Translations under genes and position numbers: made by a program | The notes under the pieces: model-generated | What the model saw: only the letters and a program-made list of their open reading frames with translations | The model's database searches: none | Told to the model about the DNA's origin: nothing | DNA from: Candidatus Manganitrophus sp. | GTDB lineage: Bacteria; Nitrospirota; Nitrospiria; SBBL01; Manganitrophaceae | DNA: 64,000 bases | Direction: 5' to 3' | NCBI GenBank assembly: GCA_028865235.1 | Contig: CP114561.1 | Span: 2,686,001 to 2,750,000, forward strand | Shown here: positions 28,616 to 36,916 of the stretch, in pieces | Position numbering within the stretch: the stretch's first letter is position 1 | Layout: each line of letters opens with the position of its first letter

Positions 28616-29071
28616 ATGCGTCAAACATGCCGGTTTAATTTTAACTTAATGGCAAAGGGCCGATTTGTCCCCATTTTTTTGCTGGGGTTTTTCCTTTGTT
28701 TTGCTCCTTCCTCCGGTCTGCTGGCTCAGCCGCCTGTCAAAGAGCTTCCGATGCTGGTCACCCTCAACGACCTTAAGACGGAGCCGAACCAATATGATGG
28801 CCACCGTATTGTGGTGACCGGTCGGGTTCAGTCGATTGAGCTTCAGCAGGGACGGCGTGGAAGCGAGTATGTCATGCTCGTTCTGGAAGAGGAATTGGCG
28901 AACCCGAGCAGCACCAGGCCGACAATCAAAGTTGTCAGTCTGACCCTTCCCACGGTGAAGCAAGGTCATTTTGCACTTGTTCAAGGGACCTATCATGTGG
29001 AAGGGAGGCAAGCGGGTCGCCCTTTTGAGCATTTTATCGACGCCGAAGTCATTCTCAAAGAAAAACTGTAG
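28616..29071 (+). CDS. secreted OB-fold-like protein
   Basis: 151 residues. The ATG at 28616 has AAGGA eight bases before it. Signal peptide FVPIFLLGFFLCFAPSSGLLAQPP. The mature part (LNDLKTEPNQYDGHRIVVTGRVQSIE ... YVMLVLEEE ... IKVVSL ... GHFALVQGTYHVEG) has the strand order of the small periplasmic OB-fold proteins (G-x-x-V-x-V-x-G-x-V at the first strands). Binding partner unknown. It diverges from paralogue B and stands alone on its strand. Confidence 0.7.
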   Translation: MRQTCRFNFNLMAKGRFVPIFLLGFFLCFAPSSGLLAQPPVKELPMLVTLNDLKTEPNQYDGHRIVVTGRVQSIELQQGRRGSEYVMLVLEEELANPSSTRPTIKVVSLTLPTVKQGHFALVQGTYHVEGRQAGRPFEHFIDAEVILKEKL

Positions 29072-29144
29072 GCGAGTGATTTCGAGGAAAAGTTTGTTTT
29101 TGTGACGACCGGTTTCACCGCTTCCGAATAGTCTGCGTTATTTC

Positions 29145-30206
29145 CTAAAAAGTGACTTTACATTCCGGCAGCGCCTGACGCAATCTGGCCAAGCCGACTT
29201 GACTGATCGCGGTGTCCTTGAGATCGAGCTCTTTCAGCTTCGAGAGATTGCTTAGATGAACCAGCCCTGCATCCGTGAGTCCCGTTCCAGGGAGATAAAG
29301 CCACTTCAAATTTTGTAAATCTCGAAGGTGGGACAAGCCGGTATCACTGATCCGAGTTCCTCCCAGATAGAGCCATTCCAGGGTTTGGAGATGTTTGAGG
29401 TGGCCGAGGCCTTCATCGGTGACCCATGTGGCGGCCAGGGCGATCCGTTGCAGCTCAGGAAGCTCGCGAAGCTGTGCCAGCCCCGTGTCGCTGATTTTCG
29501 TGCAGCCGAGAAACAACCCTTGAAGCGCGGTATGCTCCCGCAAGAAGGCCATTCCCTTATCGCCCACCTGTGTGCCTCCTAACGACAGCCGTCGCAAGCG
29601 CTGCATTCCTTGAAGATGCGCCAGTCCGGAGCAGGTGACCTGCGTCATTCCAAGATCAAGCTCTTGGAGAGCGGTGAACTCCCGAAGGTGTTTCAGCCCT
29701 GCATTATCGATCGGGGTTTCCCAAAGGCCGAGTTCGATCAGAAGTTTGAGATTACGCAGATAGACGAATCCTTCCCCGGTGACAGCGGTACTCTTCAACT
29801 CCAGCTCATTGAGCCCGGTCAAACCGCGAAGATGAGACAAATCCGCATCGGTGATCTTCGTATATTCAAGGCGAAGGCTCTGCAGGTCGTTCGGTTTTAG
29901 GCCGGTCAGTGACGACAGATCGACAGGCGCTCCATCTCCGGAGGCGACCTTCAATCGGAGCGCTTTATCGGCAGGGAGAAAAACATCCCCGGAGGCGGGG
30001 CCGATTTCTTTCCAGGCGTCTTCGGACCGGTTATTCCGGTCCCTCTGAAAAAGGATTCCGAGGGTGCGATCGGCGGGAAAGCGGACCGTCCGATTCTTCG
30101 GATGAAAAAAGGCGAGCCCTCGCCGGAAGATCCCGGAGATTCCAGGTCTTTTTTCGTCGCGGCTTTCCGGGTGATTATCTTGTTCCCGACCCTGGGTTTG
30201 GCTCAT
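29145..30206 (-). CDS. leucine-rich-repeat protein
   Basis: 353 residues. After about 110 residues without repeats (Arg-rich start, FRRGLAFFHPKNRTVRFPADRTLGILF, resembling an N-terminal regulatory arm), ten LRR units of 23-24 residues follow with the consensus L-x-x-L-x-L-x-x-T-x-I-T-D-x-G-L-x-H-L-x-x-L. This is the type common in Planctomycetes and Nitrospirota. No signal peptide, so probably cytoplasmic and used for protein binding. The ribosome site is weak. No operon partner. Confidence 0.85.
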   Translation of the reverse strand: MSQTQGREQDNHPESRDEKRPGISGIFRRGLAFFHPKNRTVRFPADRTLGILFQRDRNNRSEDAWKEIGPASGDVFLPADKALRLKVASGDGAPVDLSSLTGLKPNDLQSLRLEYTKITDADLSHLRGLTGLNELELKSTAVTGEGFVYLRNLKLLIELGLWETPIDNAGLKHLREFTALQELDLGMTQVTCSGLAHLQGMQRLRRLSLGGTQVGDKGMAFLREHTALQGLFLGCTKISDTGLAQLRELPELQRIALAATWVTDEGLGHLKHLQTLEWLYLGGTRISDTGLSHLRDLQNLKWLYLPGTGLTDAGLVHLSNLSKLKELDLKDTAISQVGLARLRQALPECKVTF

Positions 30207-30441
30207 TGCGCTCTTTCGTGGCCGTCCGGGCCTGCGTGCTTATTCAATCGAATTTTCCTATAACTCTTTGAAACGGCGGTTGAAGGACCCCTTGCATGAA
30301 ATTGTCTCATGATGATCGTCCCTCTGCTTGCATATGAGGCGTCAGACAACCTGACCGATCGAATCGGTGCCAAACGAAAACGATACTAAAAGCACCGTGA
30401 AACATCAAGCAAAATTCATTGTAAATTGATTATAGAATGAA

Positions 30442-30480
30442 GGGGGGTCCGTGATCTTCCTGTTTCGATCCGGACCCCCC
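30442..30480. terminator. strong hairpin downstream of the minus-strand repeat-domain gene
   Basis: GGGGGGTCCG and CGGACCCCCC pair over ten bases around a 19-base loop. On the minus strand it lies 22 bases after the stop of the gene at 30502 and is followed by TTCATTCTATAAT, a poor U-tract, so termination strength is uncertain. Confidence 0.55.
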
Positions 30481-30501
30481 ATTGATCTGGAAATTCTGCG
30501 G

Positions 30502-31160
30502 TTATGAGGGTTTGTGAGCATCCATCACGCGGTTTTGTTCGTCGATCTCAAGTACGACTTCGGTTCCAGGCATCACCCCAGTGAGTTTGCTGATCGCCGG
30601 GTTTTTCAGCTGAAATGATTTCGATTGACCCTCTGTCGTTTTGATGGTCACTTTTCTCTCCATCGCATTAAAAGATTCCAGTGTTCCGGTAATCGAGCGG
30701 TGTTTCTCCGGAGAAAAGCCCCCTTTCCGTCATCGGCGCCATTTTGGTTTCCTTCAGCCACTTGTGCTTCTTTATGGATGTCTGCGATTTCATTCCCTTC
30801 ATCCAATTCCAGCGTGACGCGGTCTCCGGGTTTCAATCCTTTCAGGCCTTCTTTTTTAGCATCTTTGACGCCGAACTTGCGAACGGTTCCCTCTTGAGTC
30901 TTCAAAGAGATCATGCCGTCTTCAAGCCGATCAATTTCCCCTGTGACTCTCCGATGGAACTCATCTGTGGCGCTCTCGTCTGCTTCATCGCTTTGACTGG
31001 CGGGAGGATTGCCCTTGCTCCGGTCGGCGGGCGTGTCGACCATATCTTCGTTGGCAGGGGTATCGATCATCGGCCCTCCATCGAGGAGATCGCCGGCATA
31101 GGTTGTCCTCACCGTCAATGCAAGAAGGAAAAGTGTTGCATAAAGCATCTTTCGATTCAT
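30502..31160 (-). CDS. exported protein with a duplicated small beta-domain, one frameshift
   Basis: About 219 residues after repair. Signal peptide MLYATLFLLALTVRTTYAGD, a Pro/Asp-rich low-complexity stretch, then two copies of a 65-residue domain. The copies are VTGEIDRLEDGMISLKTQEG...GLKGLKPGDRVTLELDEGNEIADIH and ITGTLESFNAMERKVTIKTTEG...KLTGVMPGTEVVLEIDEQNRVMDAH. The frame breaks between them at the C5 run 30719-30723; one more G joins DGKGGFSPEKH. The start at 31160 has AAGGAG. The repeat resembles small OB/SH3-like periplasmic domains; no function assigned. Confidence 0.7.
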
Positions 31161-31439
31161 CTCGTGCTCCTTCATGAGAGGATTTTTTTGTTTCTCACCC
31201 TCCCCCTCTCCAACGCTCAAATTCTCTGGGTGAACTGCCAGACCAGCCAACCATAATCGAGGTGGGGATACCTTGTGAAGCATTGCCTCTTAATTTTAGT
31301 ATAGCCAATTCGGGAGTGCCGTAACAAGTGGTGCGGTCTATTCGCGCCTGGTGAGTGATGCTGTTGAGAAGGCTCAATCCCACCATTGGGGCGACCGGCG
31401 CTTGTTGACACCCCCCACCCCTTTTGTTATTCTACCGAA

Positions 31440-31720
31440 ATGAAACTTGCCAAAGAACGGGTTGCCTCTCTCTCTAAGGTATTGGTGGAGACCCTCCTCA
31501 AAGAAGGGCTGATCGCCTCCTCTTCCAAAAAGAACTCTTAATCGGAAAGATCGAGTCGGTGATCCTGGATGATCTCCAGGTCGAAGACCGTCTGAATGCC
31601 GAAGTGAGGGAGATTTTGAAGGGTTACGAGAAGGAGATCGATCAAGGGAACGTCGATTATCAAAAGATGTTTCAGATGATCAAAAAACAGCTGGTTAAAG
31701 ATAGAAATCTGGTGATATAA
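31440..31720 (+). CDS. DUF507 family protein, one frameshift
   Basis: About 93 residues after repair. MKLAKERVASLSKVLVETLLKEG, then LLFQKELLIGKIESVILDDLQVEDRLNAEVREILKGYEKEID...KMFQMIKKQLVKDRNLV, typical for DUF507. The frame breaks at GGG 31506-31508, where one more G gives KEGADRLLFQKEL. It is followed six bases later by a second DUF507 gene. The family has no known biochemical role; tandem pairs are common in Nitrospirota and Deltaproteobacteria. Confidence 0.75.
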
Positions 31721-31726
31721 AACGAT

Positions 31727-32002
31727 ATGGCCCTTAGCGAAGAAAAGATCAGTCACCTCTCTCACCTCATTCTCCAGACGTTGGAAAGAGATCCCTCCGT
31801 CGAGCGGAAGGTGGAGAAGGAGTTGATCCTCCGGCAGATCAAGCGGACCCTCCTTTCGGAATTGAATCTCGATGTACAGATTGACGAACTGGTTCGGCAG
31901 AAACTCTCCTCTTATTCGCGCAGGATCGTCGAAGGAAGTCCGGAATGGGACATCCTCTATCAGAAGACGTTTAACGAGGAAATGAAAAAAAGGAGGAAGT
32001 AA
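31727..32002 (+). CDS. DUF507 family protein (second of a pair)
   Basis: 91 residues, MALSEEKISHLSHLILQTLERD, with the family pattern ILRQIKRTLLSELNLDVQIDELVRQKLSSYSRRIVEGSPEWDILYQKTFNEEM. Highly charged and helical, cytoplasmic. It follows the first DUF507 gene by six bases, so the two proteins probably act together. Confidence 0.85.
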   Translation: MALSEEKISHLSHLILQTLERDPSVERKVEKELILRQIKRTLLSELNLDVQIDELVRQKLSSYSRRIVEGSPEWDILYQKTFNEEMKKRRK

Positions 32003-32356
32003 TTGCAGAAGTGCGCAACTGCCGTTGTTTTATTTTTTGTTTTGTTCCTCTCGGTGGGGGCCGCTGAGGCCACCGACGAAAAAGATATCATCAGCAGAAA
32101 CCAGATCCTACGTGAACATCACCGCCTCCTGCATCAAATGTTGATGGCGATGAAAGATCAAGCCGAGGTGACCGAGCGGCTCCTTTCCGGCCAGGCAACC
32201 GCCGCCCAGAGAAAATCGATGAGAAAAAGAATGGTCGACACGGCCGCGGAGCTCGACGGAATGGTCAAGAAGCACGACGCGCTGATGAAGTCGTTTGAGG
32301 AGATGATTCAGAAACGTGAGAACCCCGAGCCCCCCGGAGGAAGCCCCGTAACATGA
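32003..32356 (+). CDS. small secreted helical protein
   Basis: 117 residues starting with TTG at 32003, preceded by AGGAGG. Signal peptide ATAVVLFFVLFLSVGAAEA. The mature part is almost all helix with coiled-coil character (ILREHHRLLHQMLMAMKDQAEVTERLL ... MRKRMVDTAAELDGMVKKHDALMKSFEEMIQK), like periplasmic helical-bundle proteins. It abuts the DUF507 pair directly. Family not recognised. Confidence 0.65.
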   Translation: MQKCATAVVLFFVLFLSVGAAEATDEKDIISRNQILREHHRLLHQMLMAMKDQAEVTERLLSGQATAAQRKSMRKRMVDTAAELDGMVKKHDALMKSFEEMIQKRENPEPPGGSPVT

Positions 32357-32547
32357 TGAGGCGGACCCTCTTCAGTTCCGGCACGTCGACCGGCGTCCCC
32401 GCGATTGGCTGCCCTTGCCCGGTCTGCCTTTTTTCCCACCCCCGAATAAATGAACCCTCCGATTTCAACAAGACCGCTCGATTTTCATCCATACCAAAGG
32501 AAGAGACCGAGGTGCCGCCTTCCCGCTTTGCCGAGGGCCGCGGCTAG
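32353..32547 (+). pseudogene. truncated MBL-fold hydrolase remnant
   Basis: Only the first 30 residues resemble the PhnP/cyclic-phosphodiesterase type of metallo-beta-lactamase fold (LFSSGTSTGVPAIGCPCPVC, close to the family's G-T-G-T-S-x-G-V-P opening and Cys pair). The zinc-binding H-x-H-x-D-H and everything after it are missing in all frames up to the next gene. The start overlaps the preceding stop by four bases. This is a genuine truncation, not a one-base frameshift. Confidence 0.6.
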
Positions 32548-32587
32548 GGGAACGTTTTAGTTTATGTTATACTCAGGAGCGAGGAGC

Positions 32588-32776
32588 ATGTCCGACTCCA
32601 ACAAGGGAAAATGGTCTGGGGATATCCTGATCGCCCAGCTTTTATTGGGTATCCTGATTTATGTTGTTTTTAGCCTCTATCCAACCCAGCCGAAAATCGC
32701 GCTCATCATCATTTATGTTCTGCTCCTCGGAATTTTCTTTTTTTCTTGGAGAGGTTTAAAAAAACTGTGGAAGTAG
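32588..32776 (+). CDS. small two-helix membrane protein
   Basis: 62 residues. The ATG at 32588 has GAGGAG. Two membrane segments are visible: DILIAQLLLGILIYVVFSLY and IALIIIYVLLLGIFFFSW, with a Lys-rich C-terminus. It overlaps the start of the CDF gene. Function unknown. Confidence 0.6.
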   Translation: MSDSNKGKWSGDILIAQLLLGILIYVVFSLYPTQPKIALIIIYVLLLGIFFFSWRGLKKLWK

Positions 32777-33770
32777 ATTTCCGATCGATCGTCACGGGGC
32801 ATCATCACGAAAGCGAGGATCAGGAGACCTATCATCCTTGCCAAAATAGCTGTGGCCTTGACCTGGGGCATCCGCACAATCCCCAGGTCCAACCGATTTC
32901 ATTTTCGTCGGTCTGGTCCGGTGAGCGGAAAAGGCTCCTGTCGGCGATTCTCCTCACCGGCGGGGTGATGATTGTAGAGGTCATCGGAGGATTGATGACC
33001 AACAGCTTGGCCCTTCTCTCCGACGCCGGGCATATGTTGACCCATCTCCTCGCGCTCTCGATCAGCTTCGTCGCGATGATCTTTTCGGTCCGCCCCCCCA
33101 CCTCCAAAAGACGTTTGGCTTTTACCGCCTTGAAATCTTGGCGGCGCTGCTGAACAGTTTCCTTCTCTTGTTGGTAACCCTTTGGATCTTCTACGAAGCG
33201 TATCAACGCTTTTACAACCCGGTTCCGGTGGCCACAGTGGAGATGATCCTCATCGCCACGATCGGTTTGGTGACCAACCTGGTCACCGCCGCCCTGCTGA
33301 GCCGATCGATGAAGCGGAGCCTCAATGTAAAGTCGGCCTATCTGCACATGATCGGAGACACCCTCTCTTCCGTCGGGGTGGTGGCGGCGGCCGGGGTCAT
33401 TTATTTTACCCAATGGTGGTTCGTCGATCCTCTCGTGGGGGTATTTCTCTCGTTCGTCATCCTCTACTGGGCGTTTCGCCTCATGATGGATTCGATCGAT
33501 ATTCTCCTGGAGGCGACGCCGAAGGGAATCGATCCGGTTCATGTCGTCGAGGCGGTGAAGGTGCTGGAGGAAGTCCGCGATGTCCATGATGTCCATGTCT
33601 GGACGCTGACCTCCGGTATGTATGCCTTGTCGGCGCACGTGGCGGTGGAGGACATGCCGCTGAAAGAGACCACGCATCTGCTGAAGAAGATCAATTTTCT
33701 CCTCTGTCAACGTTTCAAGATCGGCCACGCCGCCATTCAACTCGAAATCGACGGGGCCGCCCGAAAGTAG
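32746..33770 (+). CDS. CDF family metal (Zn/Fe/Mn/Co) efflux protein, one frameshift
   Basis: About 341 residues after repair. Six-helix cation diffusion facilitator exporting divalent metal against protons. The N-terminal arm is His/Cys-rich (GHHHESED, HPCQNSCGLDLGHPHNPQ), a metal-binding feature. The metal site of helix 2 reads SLALLSDAGHMLTH and that of helix 5 reads YLHMIGDTLSS; the H-D/H-D arrangement suggests Zn(II). The C-terminal domain ends DVHDVHVWTLTSG...GHAAIQLE. The frame breaks at the A4 run 33106-33109, where one more A gives TSKKTFGFYRLEILAALLN. The start is TTG at 32746 or GTG at 32767; both overlap the small membrane gene. Confidence 0.87.
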
Positions 33771-33799
33771 TTCGGGATGCGGATTTCGAAATAGGTAAA

Positions 33800-33828
33800 G
33801 TAGAGACGTCCCGCTGGGGCGTCTCTAC
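33800..33828. repeat. REP-like palindrome after the CDF gene
   Basis: GTAGAGACGTCCC-GCT-GGGGCGTCTCTAC, 13 bp with one G-T pair. It shares the GTAG...CTAC ends with the other palindromes at 2424, 35166 and 49455. Confidence 0.6.
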
Positions 33829-33872
33829 CCACGATTGGGGCCGCATTCCGCCGTCGAAAAGGAGATCCTTCC

Positions 33873-35153
33873 ATGTCCGAGAACGAGAATCGGGAGTGGC
33901 TCGGCGAGCTCGACCATCCGGAATACAAACTTGCACTCGCCCAGTTTGAGCGGGCCGCCGCGCGTCTGAACCTCGATCCGAACCTTTGCGAGCGGTTCAA
34001 AAGCCCGCAACGGACGCTGACCGTCAGTATCCCGATCCGGCGCGACGACGGCCATGTCGAGGTTTTTCGCGGCTATCGTGTTCAGCACGATTCGGCGTTG
34101 GGGCCCTTCAAGGGAGGGATTCGTTATCACCCCTCCGTCACCCTCGGCGAGACGGCGGCGCTGGCGATGCGGATGACCTGGAAATGCGCTCTCGCCGGTC
34201 TTCCTTACGGCGGGGCCAAGGGGGGGTCCGGTGCGATCCGAAGGCCCTCTCGCGCAACGAGTTGCAGCGGCTGACCCGGCGCTATACCGCGGAGATTTTT
34301 CCGATCATCGGGCCCGATCAGGATATTCCGGCCCCCGACGTGGGGACCAACGAGCAGGTAATGGCCTGGATCATGGACACCTACAGCCAGTTCAAGGGGT
34401 ATTCCGTGGCGGAGGTGGTGACGGGAAAGCCGATCAGCATCGGCGGCTCGCTCGGCCGGGAAGAGGCGACCGGCCGCGGCCTTTTCGTAACGATCCTTGA
34501 AGCGATGCGTCATCTCAATCTTCCCGTCACCGGCAGCACAGCGATCATTCAAGGGTTCGGCAATGTCGGCCGGCACGCCGCGCGGATGCTTTCGGCCCAC
34601 GGCATTCAGGTGATCGGCGTTTCCGACTCGAAGGGGGCGATTTATGATCCGAGGGGGCTCGATCTGGCAAGGCTCCTCCCTTATAAAGAGCAGACGGAGA
34701 GTGTGGTCGGCTTTCCCGGGGCCGATCCGATCTCTACGGAGGATCTATTGGAGCAGCCGTGCACGGTCCTGATTCCGGCGGCGTTGGCGGGGGCGATCCA
34801 CATCAAGAATGCCGGGCGGCTTCGGTGCCGCATCCTGGCGGAAGGGGCGAACGGTCCGACCGATTTGGATGCCGATGTTTTACTGAACGACCGGGGGATT
34901 TTTATCCTTCCCGATATTTTGGCCAATGCGGGGGGGGTGATCGTTTCTTACTTTGAATGGGTGCAGGATCTGCAGAACTATTTTTGGAATGAGAAGGAAA
35001 TACAGAATCGGCTCGCCGAGATCATCACCGAGGCGTTTCAGCGGGTCCTCGCGCGGTCGCTCTCGGAGAAAGGTCGATATGCGGTTGGCCGCGATGATGA
35101 CCGGGATCGAGAAGATCGCCAGCGCCCACCTGGTGCGCGGGTTATATCCATAA
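33873..35153 (+). CDS. Glu/Leu/Phe/Val-type glutamate dehydrogenase, two frameshifts
   Basis: About 426 residues. Converts glutamate + NAD(P) to 2-oxoglutarate + ammonium. Visible: substrate pocket GPFKGGIRYHP, catalytic-lysine region CALAGLPYGGAKGG, APDVGTNEQVMAWIMDTYS, and nucleotide motif GFGNVGRHAA. The frame is lost at the G7 run 34220-34226 (one G missing; repair gives AKGGVRCDPKALS) and shifts once more at AAA 35069-35071 (one A too many; repair gives SEKVDMRLAAMMTGIEKIA). The ATG at 33873 has AAGGAG at 33858-33863. A palindromic repeat lies between it and the next dehydrogenase. Confidence 0.88.
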
Positions 35154-35165
35154 GATAATGGCCGT

Positions 35166-35192
35166 GTCGAGGCACGACATGTCGTGCCCGAC
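35166..35192. repeat. REP-like palindrome between the two dehydrogenase genes
   Basis: A perfect 18-base palindrome, GGCACGACATGTCGTGCC, flanked by GTCG and CGAC. It is close to the GTAGGGGCACG...CGTGCCCC REP form. It lies 13 bases after the glutamate dehydrogenase stop and 17 before the next ATG. Confidence 0.65.
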
Positions 35193-35208
35193 AAAAAGAA
35201 AGGACAAG

Positions 35209-36249
35209 ATGAACCTCTTCGAACAGATGAAAACGGAAGGGCACGAGCGGGTGCTGTTCTGCTCCGATCGCGCCTCCGGTCTTCAAGCGATCATCGCCAT
35301 CCACAACACCCAGCTGGGGCCGGCGCTCGGCGGCTGCCGGATGTGGCCCTATCCGGATGCCGCCGCCGCCCTAACCGACGCGCTTCGGCTCTCGAGGGCA
35401 ATGACTTATAAGGCGGCGATGGCTGATCTTCCCCTCGGCGGGGGAAAAGCGTCATCTGGGGCGATCCGAAAAAGAGAAGAGCGAAGCAAAGTTGATCGCT
35501 TTCGCCAAAGAGGTCGCCTCGCTCGGAGGACGGTACATCGTGGCCGAAGATGTCGGGATCGGTCTTGCCGATATCGACCGGATGCATCAGGTGATGCCGC
35601 ATGCCGCCGGACTTCCGGAAGAAAAAGGGGGAGCGGAGATCCCTCGCCGGCGACCGCTTATGGAGTCTTCTGCGGGATGCGGGCAGCGCTCGAAGAGCGC
35701 TTCGGAGACGGCTCTTTTCAGGGGAGGAAGATCGCGATTCAAGGAATCGGAAAGGTCGGATATGCCTTGGCGCTTCTTCTTCACAAGGCGGGGGCGAAGC
35801 TCTATGTCTGCGATATGGATCCCGAGCGGGTGGCGGCGATCTGTAAGGTCACCGGCGCCGATCCGTTGCTGGGGCATGAGATCTATCGGGTGGAGTGCGA
35901 TATTTTCTCCCCCTGCGCGCTGGGGGGATTCTTAAATGAAAGAACCATCCCACGGCTGTCGTGCGAGATCATCGCCGGGGCGGCCAACAATCAGTTGGAA
36001 AACCCCAAGGCGGCGATCCTTCTCAAAGATCGGAATATCCTTTATACCCCCGATTATGTCCTGAATGCCGGCGGGCTCATCAATATCGCCGAGGAGCTGA
36101 ACGGCTACTCGAAAGAGAAGGCTTATCAAAAAATCGAGGCGATCTATGATCGCTTAAAGGAGGTGTTTGCCTTTGCCAAGAAAGCATCGATCCTCCCGTC
36201 CGAAGCGGCCGACCGGCTTGCCGAAGCCCGGCTTGCGGCTGGAAAGTGA
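35209..36249 (+). CDS. Leu-dehydrogenase-type amino-acid dehydrogenase, three frameshifts that cancel
   Basis: About 347 residues after repair. Oxidative deamination of branched-chain or related amino acids with NAD. Visible: GPALGGCRMWPY, LPLGGGKA (catalytic Lys), GDPSPATAYGVF and the nucleotide loop GIGKVGYA. Residues about 80-140 read as nonsense in the plain frame. One base is missing near 35450, one in the A5 run 35469-35473 and one in the G5 run 35627-35631. With all three restored the family sequence returns (VIWGDPKKEKSEAKLIAFAK, GGRYIVAEDVGIGLADIDRM). A naive translation would therefore show a full-length but wrong protein. The ATG at 35209 has GAAAGGA upstream. Confidence 0.85.
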   Translation: MNLFEQMKTEGHERVLFCSDRASGLQAIIAIHNTQLGPALGGCRMWPYPDAAAALTDALRLSRAMTYKAAMADLPLGGGKASSGAIRKREERSKVDRFRQRGRLARRTVHRGRRCRDRSCRYRPDASGDAACRRTSGRKRGSGDPSPATAYGVFCGMRAALEERFGDGSFQGRKIAIQGIGKVGYALALLLHKAGAKLYVCDMDPERVAAICKVTGADPLLGHEIYRVECDIFSPCALGGFLNERTIPRLSCEIIAGAANNQLENPKAAILLKDRNILYTPDYVLNAGGLINIAEELNGYSKEKAYQKIEAIYDRLKEVFAFAKKASILPSEAADRLAEARLAAGK

Positions 36250-36496
36250 GGCTGAGCCGAGGAGCGCCACCCTCTGGAAACCGGTCACGGCGGCGCTTCT
36301 CTCGATGGTTTTCGCGGGGCTGGGCCACTTCCTTCTTCAAGAGTATGCTCGGGGAGGGGTTCTGTTGGCGGCGGGAGCGTTGATTTTCAGCCTGACCGCC
36401 TATTGGCCGCCCGCGACGGCGCTCAACATTATCCTTTTTGTCTTCGCCGCCTTTGATGCGTTTTCGATCGGTCGGCGAGGATTTGGAATCGTCTAG
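36173..36496 (+). CDS. small membrane protein (first of a pair)
   Basis: About 107 residues. The TTG at 36173 has a perfect AAAGGAGG nine bases upstream, inside the end of the dehydrogenase gene. Lys/Arg-rich start, then two membrane segments: TAALLSMVFAGLGHFLLQEY and GVLLAAGALIFSLTAYW, then LNIILFVFAAFDAFSIGRRGFGIV. The next gene encodes a close paralogue. The K-P-V-x-A-x-L-S-x-V-F-A-G-L-G-H start resembles TM2-like/DUF5683-type membrane proteins. The overlap with the dehydrogenase makes the start tentative. Confidence 0.6.
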   Translation: MPRKHRSSRPKRPTGLPKPGLRLESEAEPRSATLWKPVTAALLSMVFAGLGHFLLQEYARGGVLLAAGALIFSLTAYWPPATALNIILFVFAAFDAFSIGRRGFGIV

Positions 36497-36522
36497 CGAA
36501 TGCGGCGTGAGAGGAGGCCGGA

Positions 36523-36858
36523 ATGCAGATAACCCCTGAAAAGAAGGAAACACCCCCTTCGGAAGAGGCCGGCTCTTCGTCCGAACCGAAGTTGGAGGAG
36601 GAGAAAAAGGCGGAAATTCGGATTGAATCGGATCCGGTCCGGCCGGTGATCGCCGCCGTGCTCTCCTTGGTTTTCGCCGGGCTGGGGCATCTCTATCTGC
36701 GGAAGTGGGGACGAGGGGTTTCGATCCTCTTTGTTGCCGCTTTTTTATTTAAGATTTCCGGTTACTCGCCTCGCGCCATGATGTTGAATGTGGTCCTCTT
36801 TGTTTTCTCCGCATTTGATGCCTTCTCGTTCGGGAAGAGAGGACATGGGATTGTCTGA
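36523..36858 (+). CDS. small membrane protein (second of a pair)
   Basis: 111 residues; the ATG at 36523 has GAGGAGG. A 40-residue Glu/Lys-rich cytoplasmic arm is followed by the same membrane unit as the preceding gene: IAAVLSLVFAGLGHLYLRKWGRGVSILFVAAFLF and MLNVVLFVFSAFDAFSFGKRGHGIV. The two sequences match in about half of positions over 70 residues, with opposite charge in the N-terminal arms (basic in the first, acidic in this one). A heteromeric pair is possible. Confidence 0.75.
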   Translation: MQITPEKKETPPSEEAGSSSEPKLEEEKKAEIRIESDPVRPVIAAVLSLVFAGLGHLYLRKWGRGVSILFVAAFLFKISGYSPRAMMLNVVLFVFSAFDAFSFGKRGHGIV

Positions 36859-36916
36859 AATTCGAATGACGAATTGGCGAAAAGCCGAAGTTGGAAAGGA
36901 ATGATAAAATAGAACC

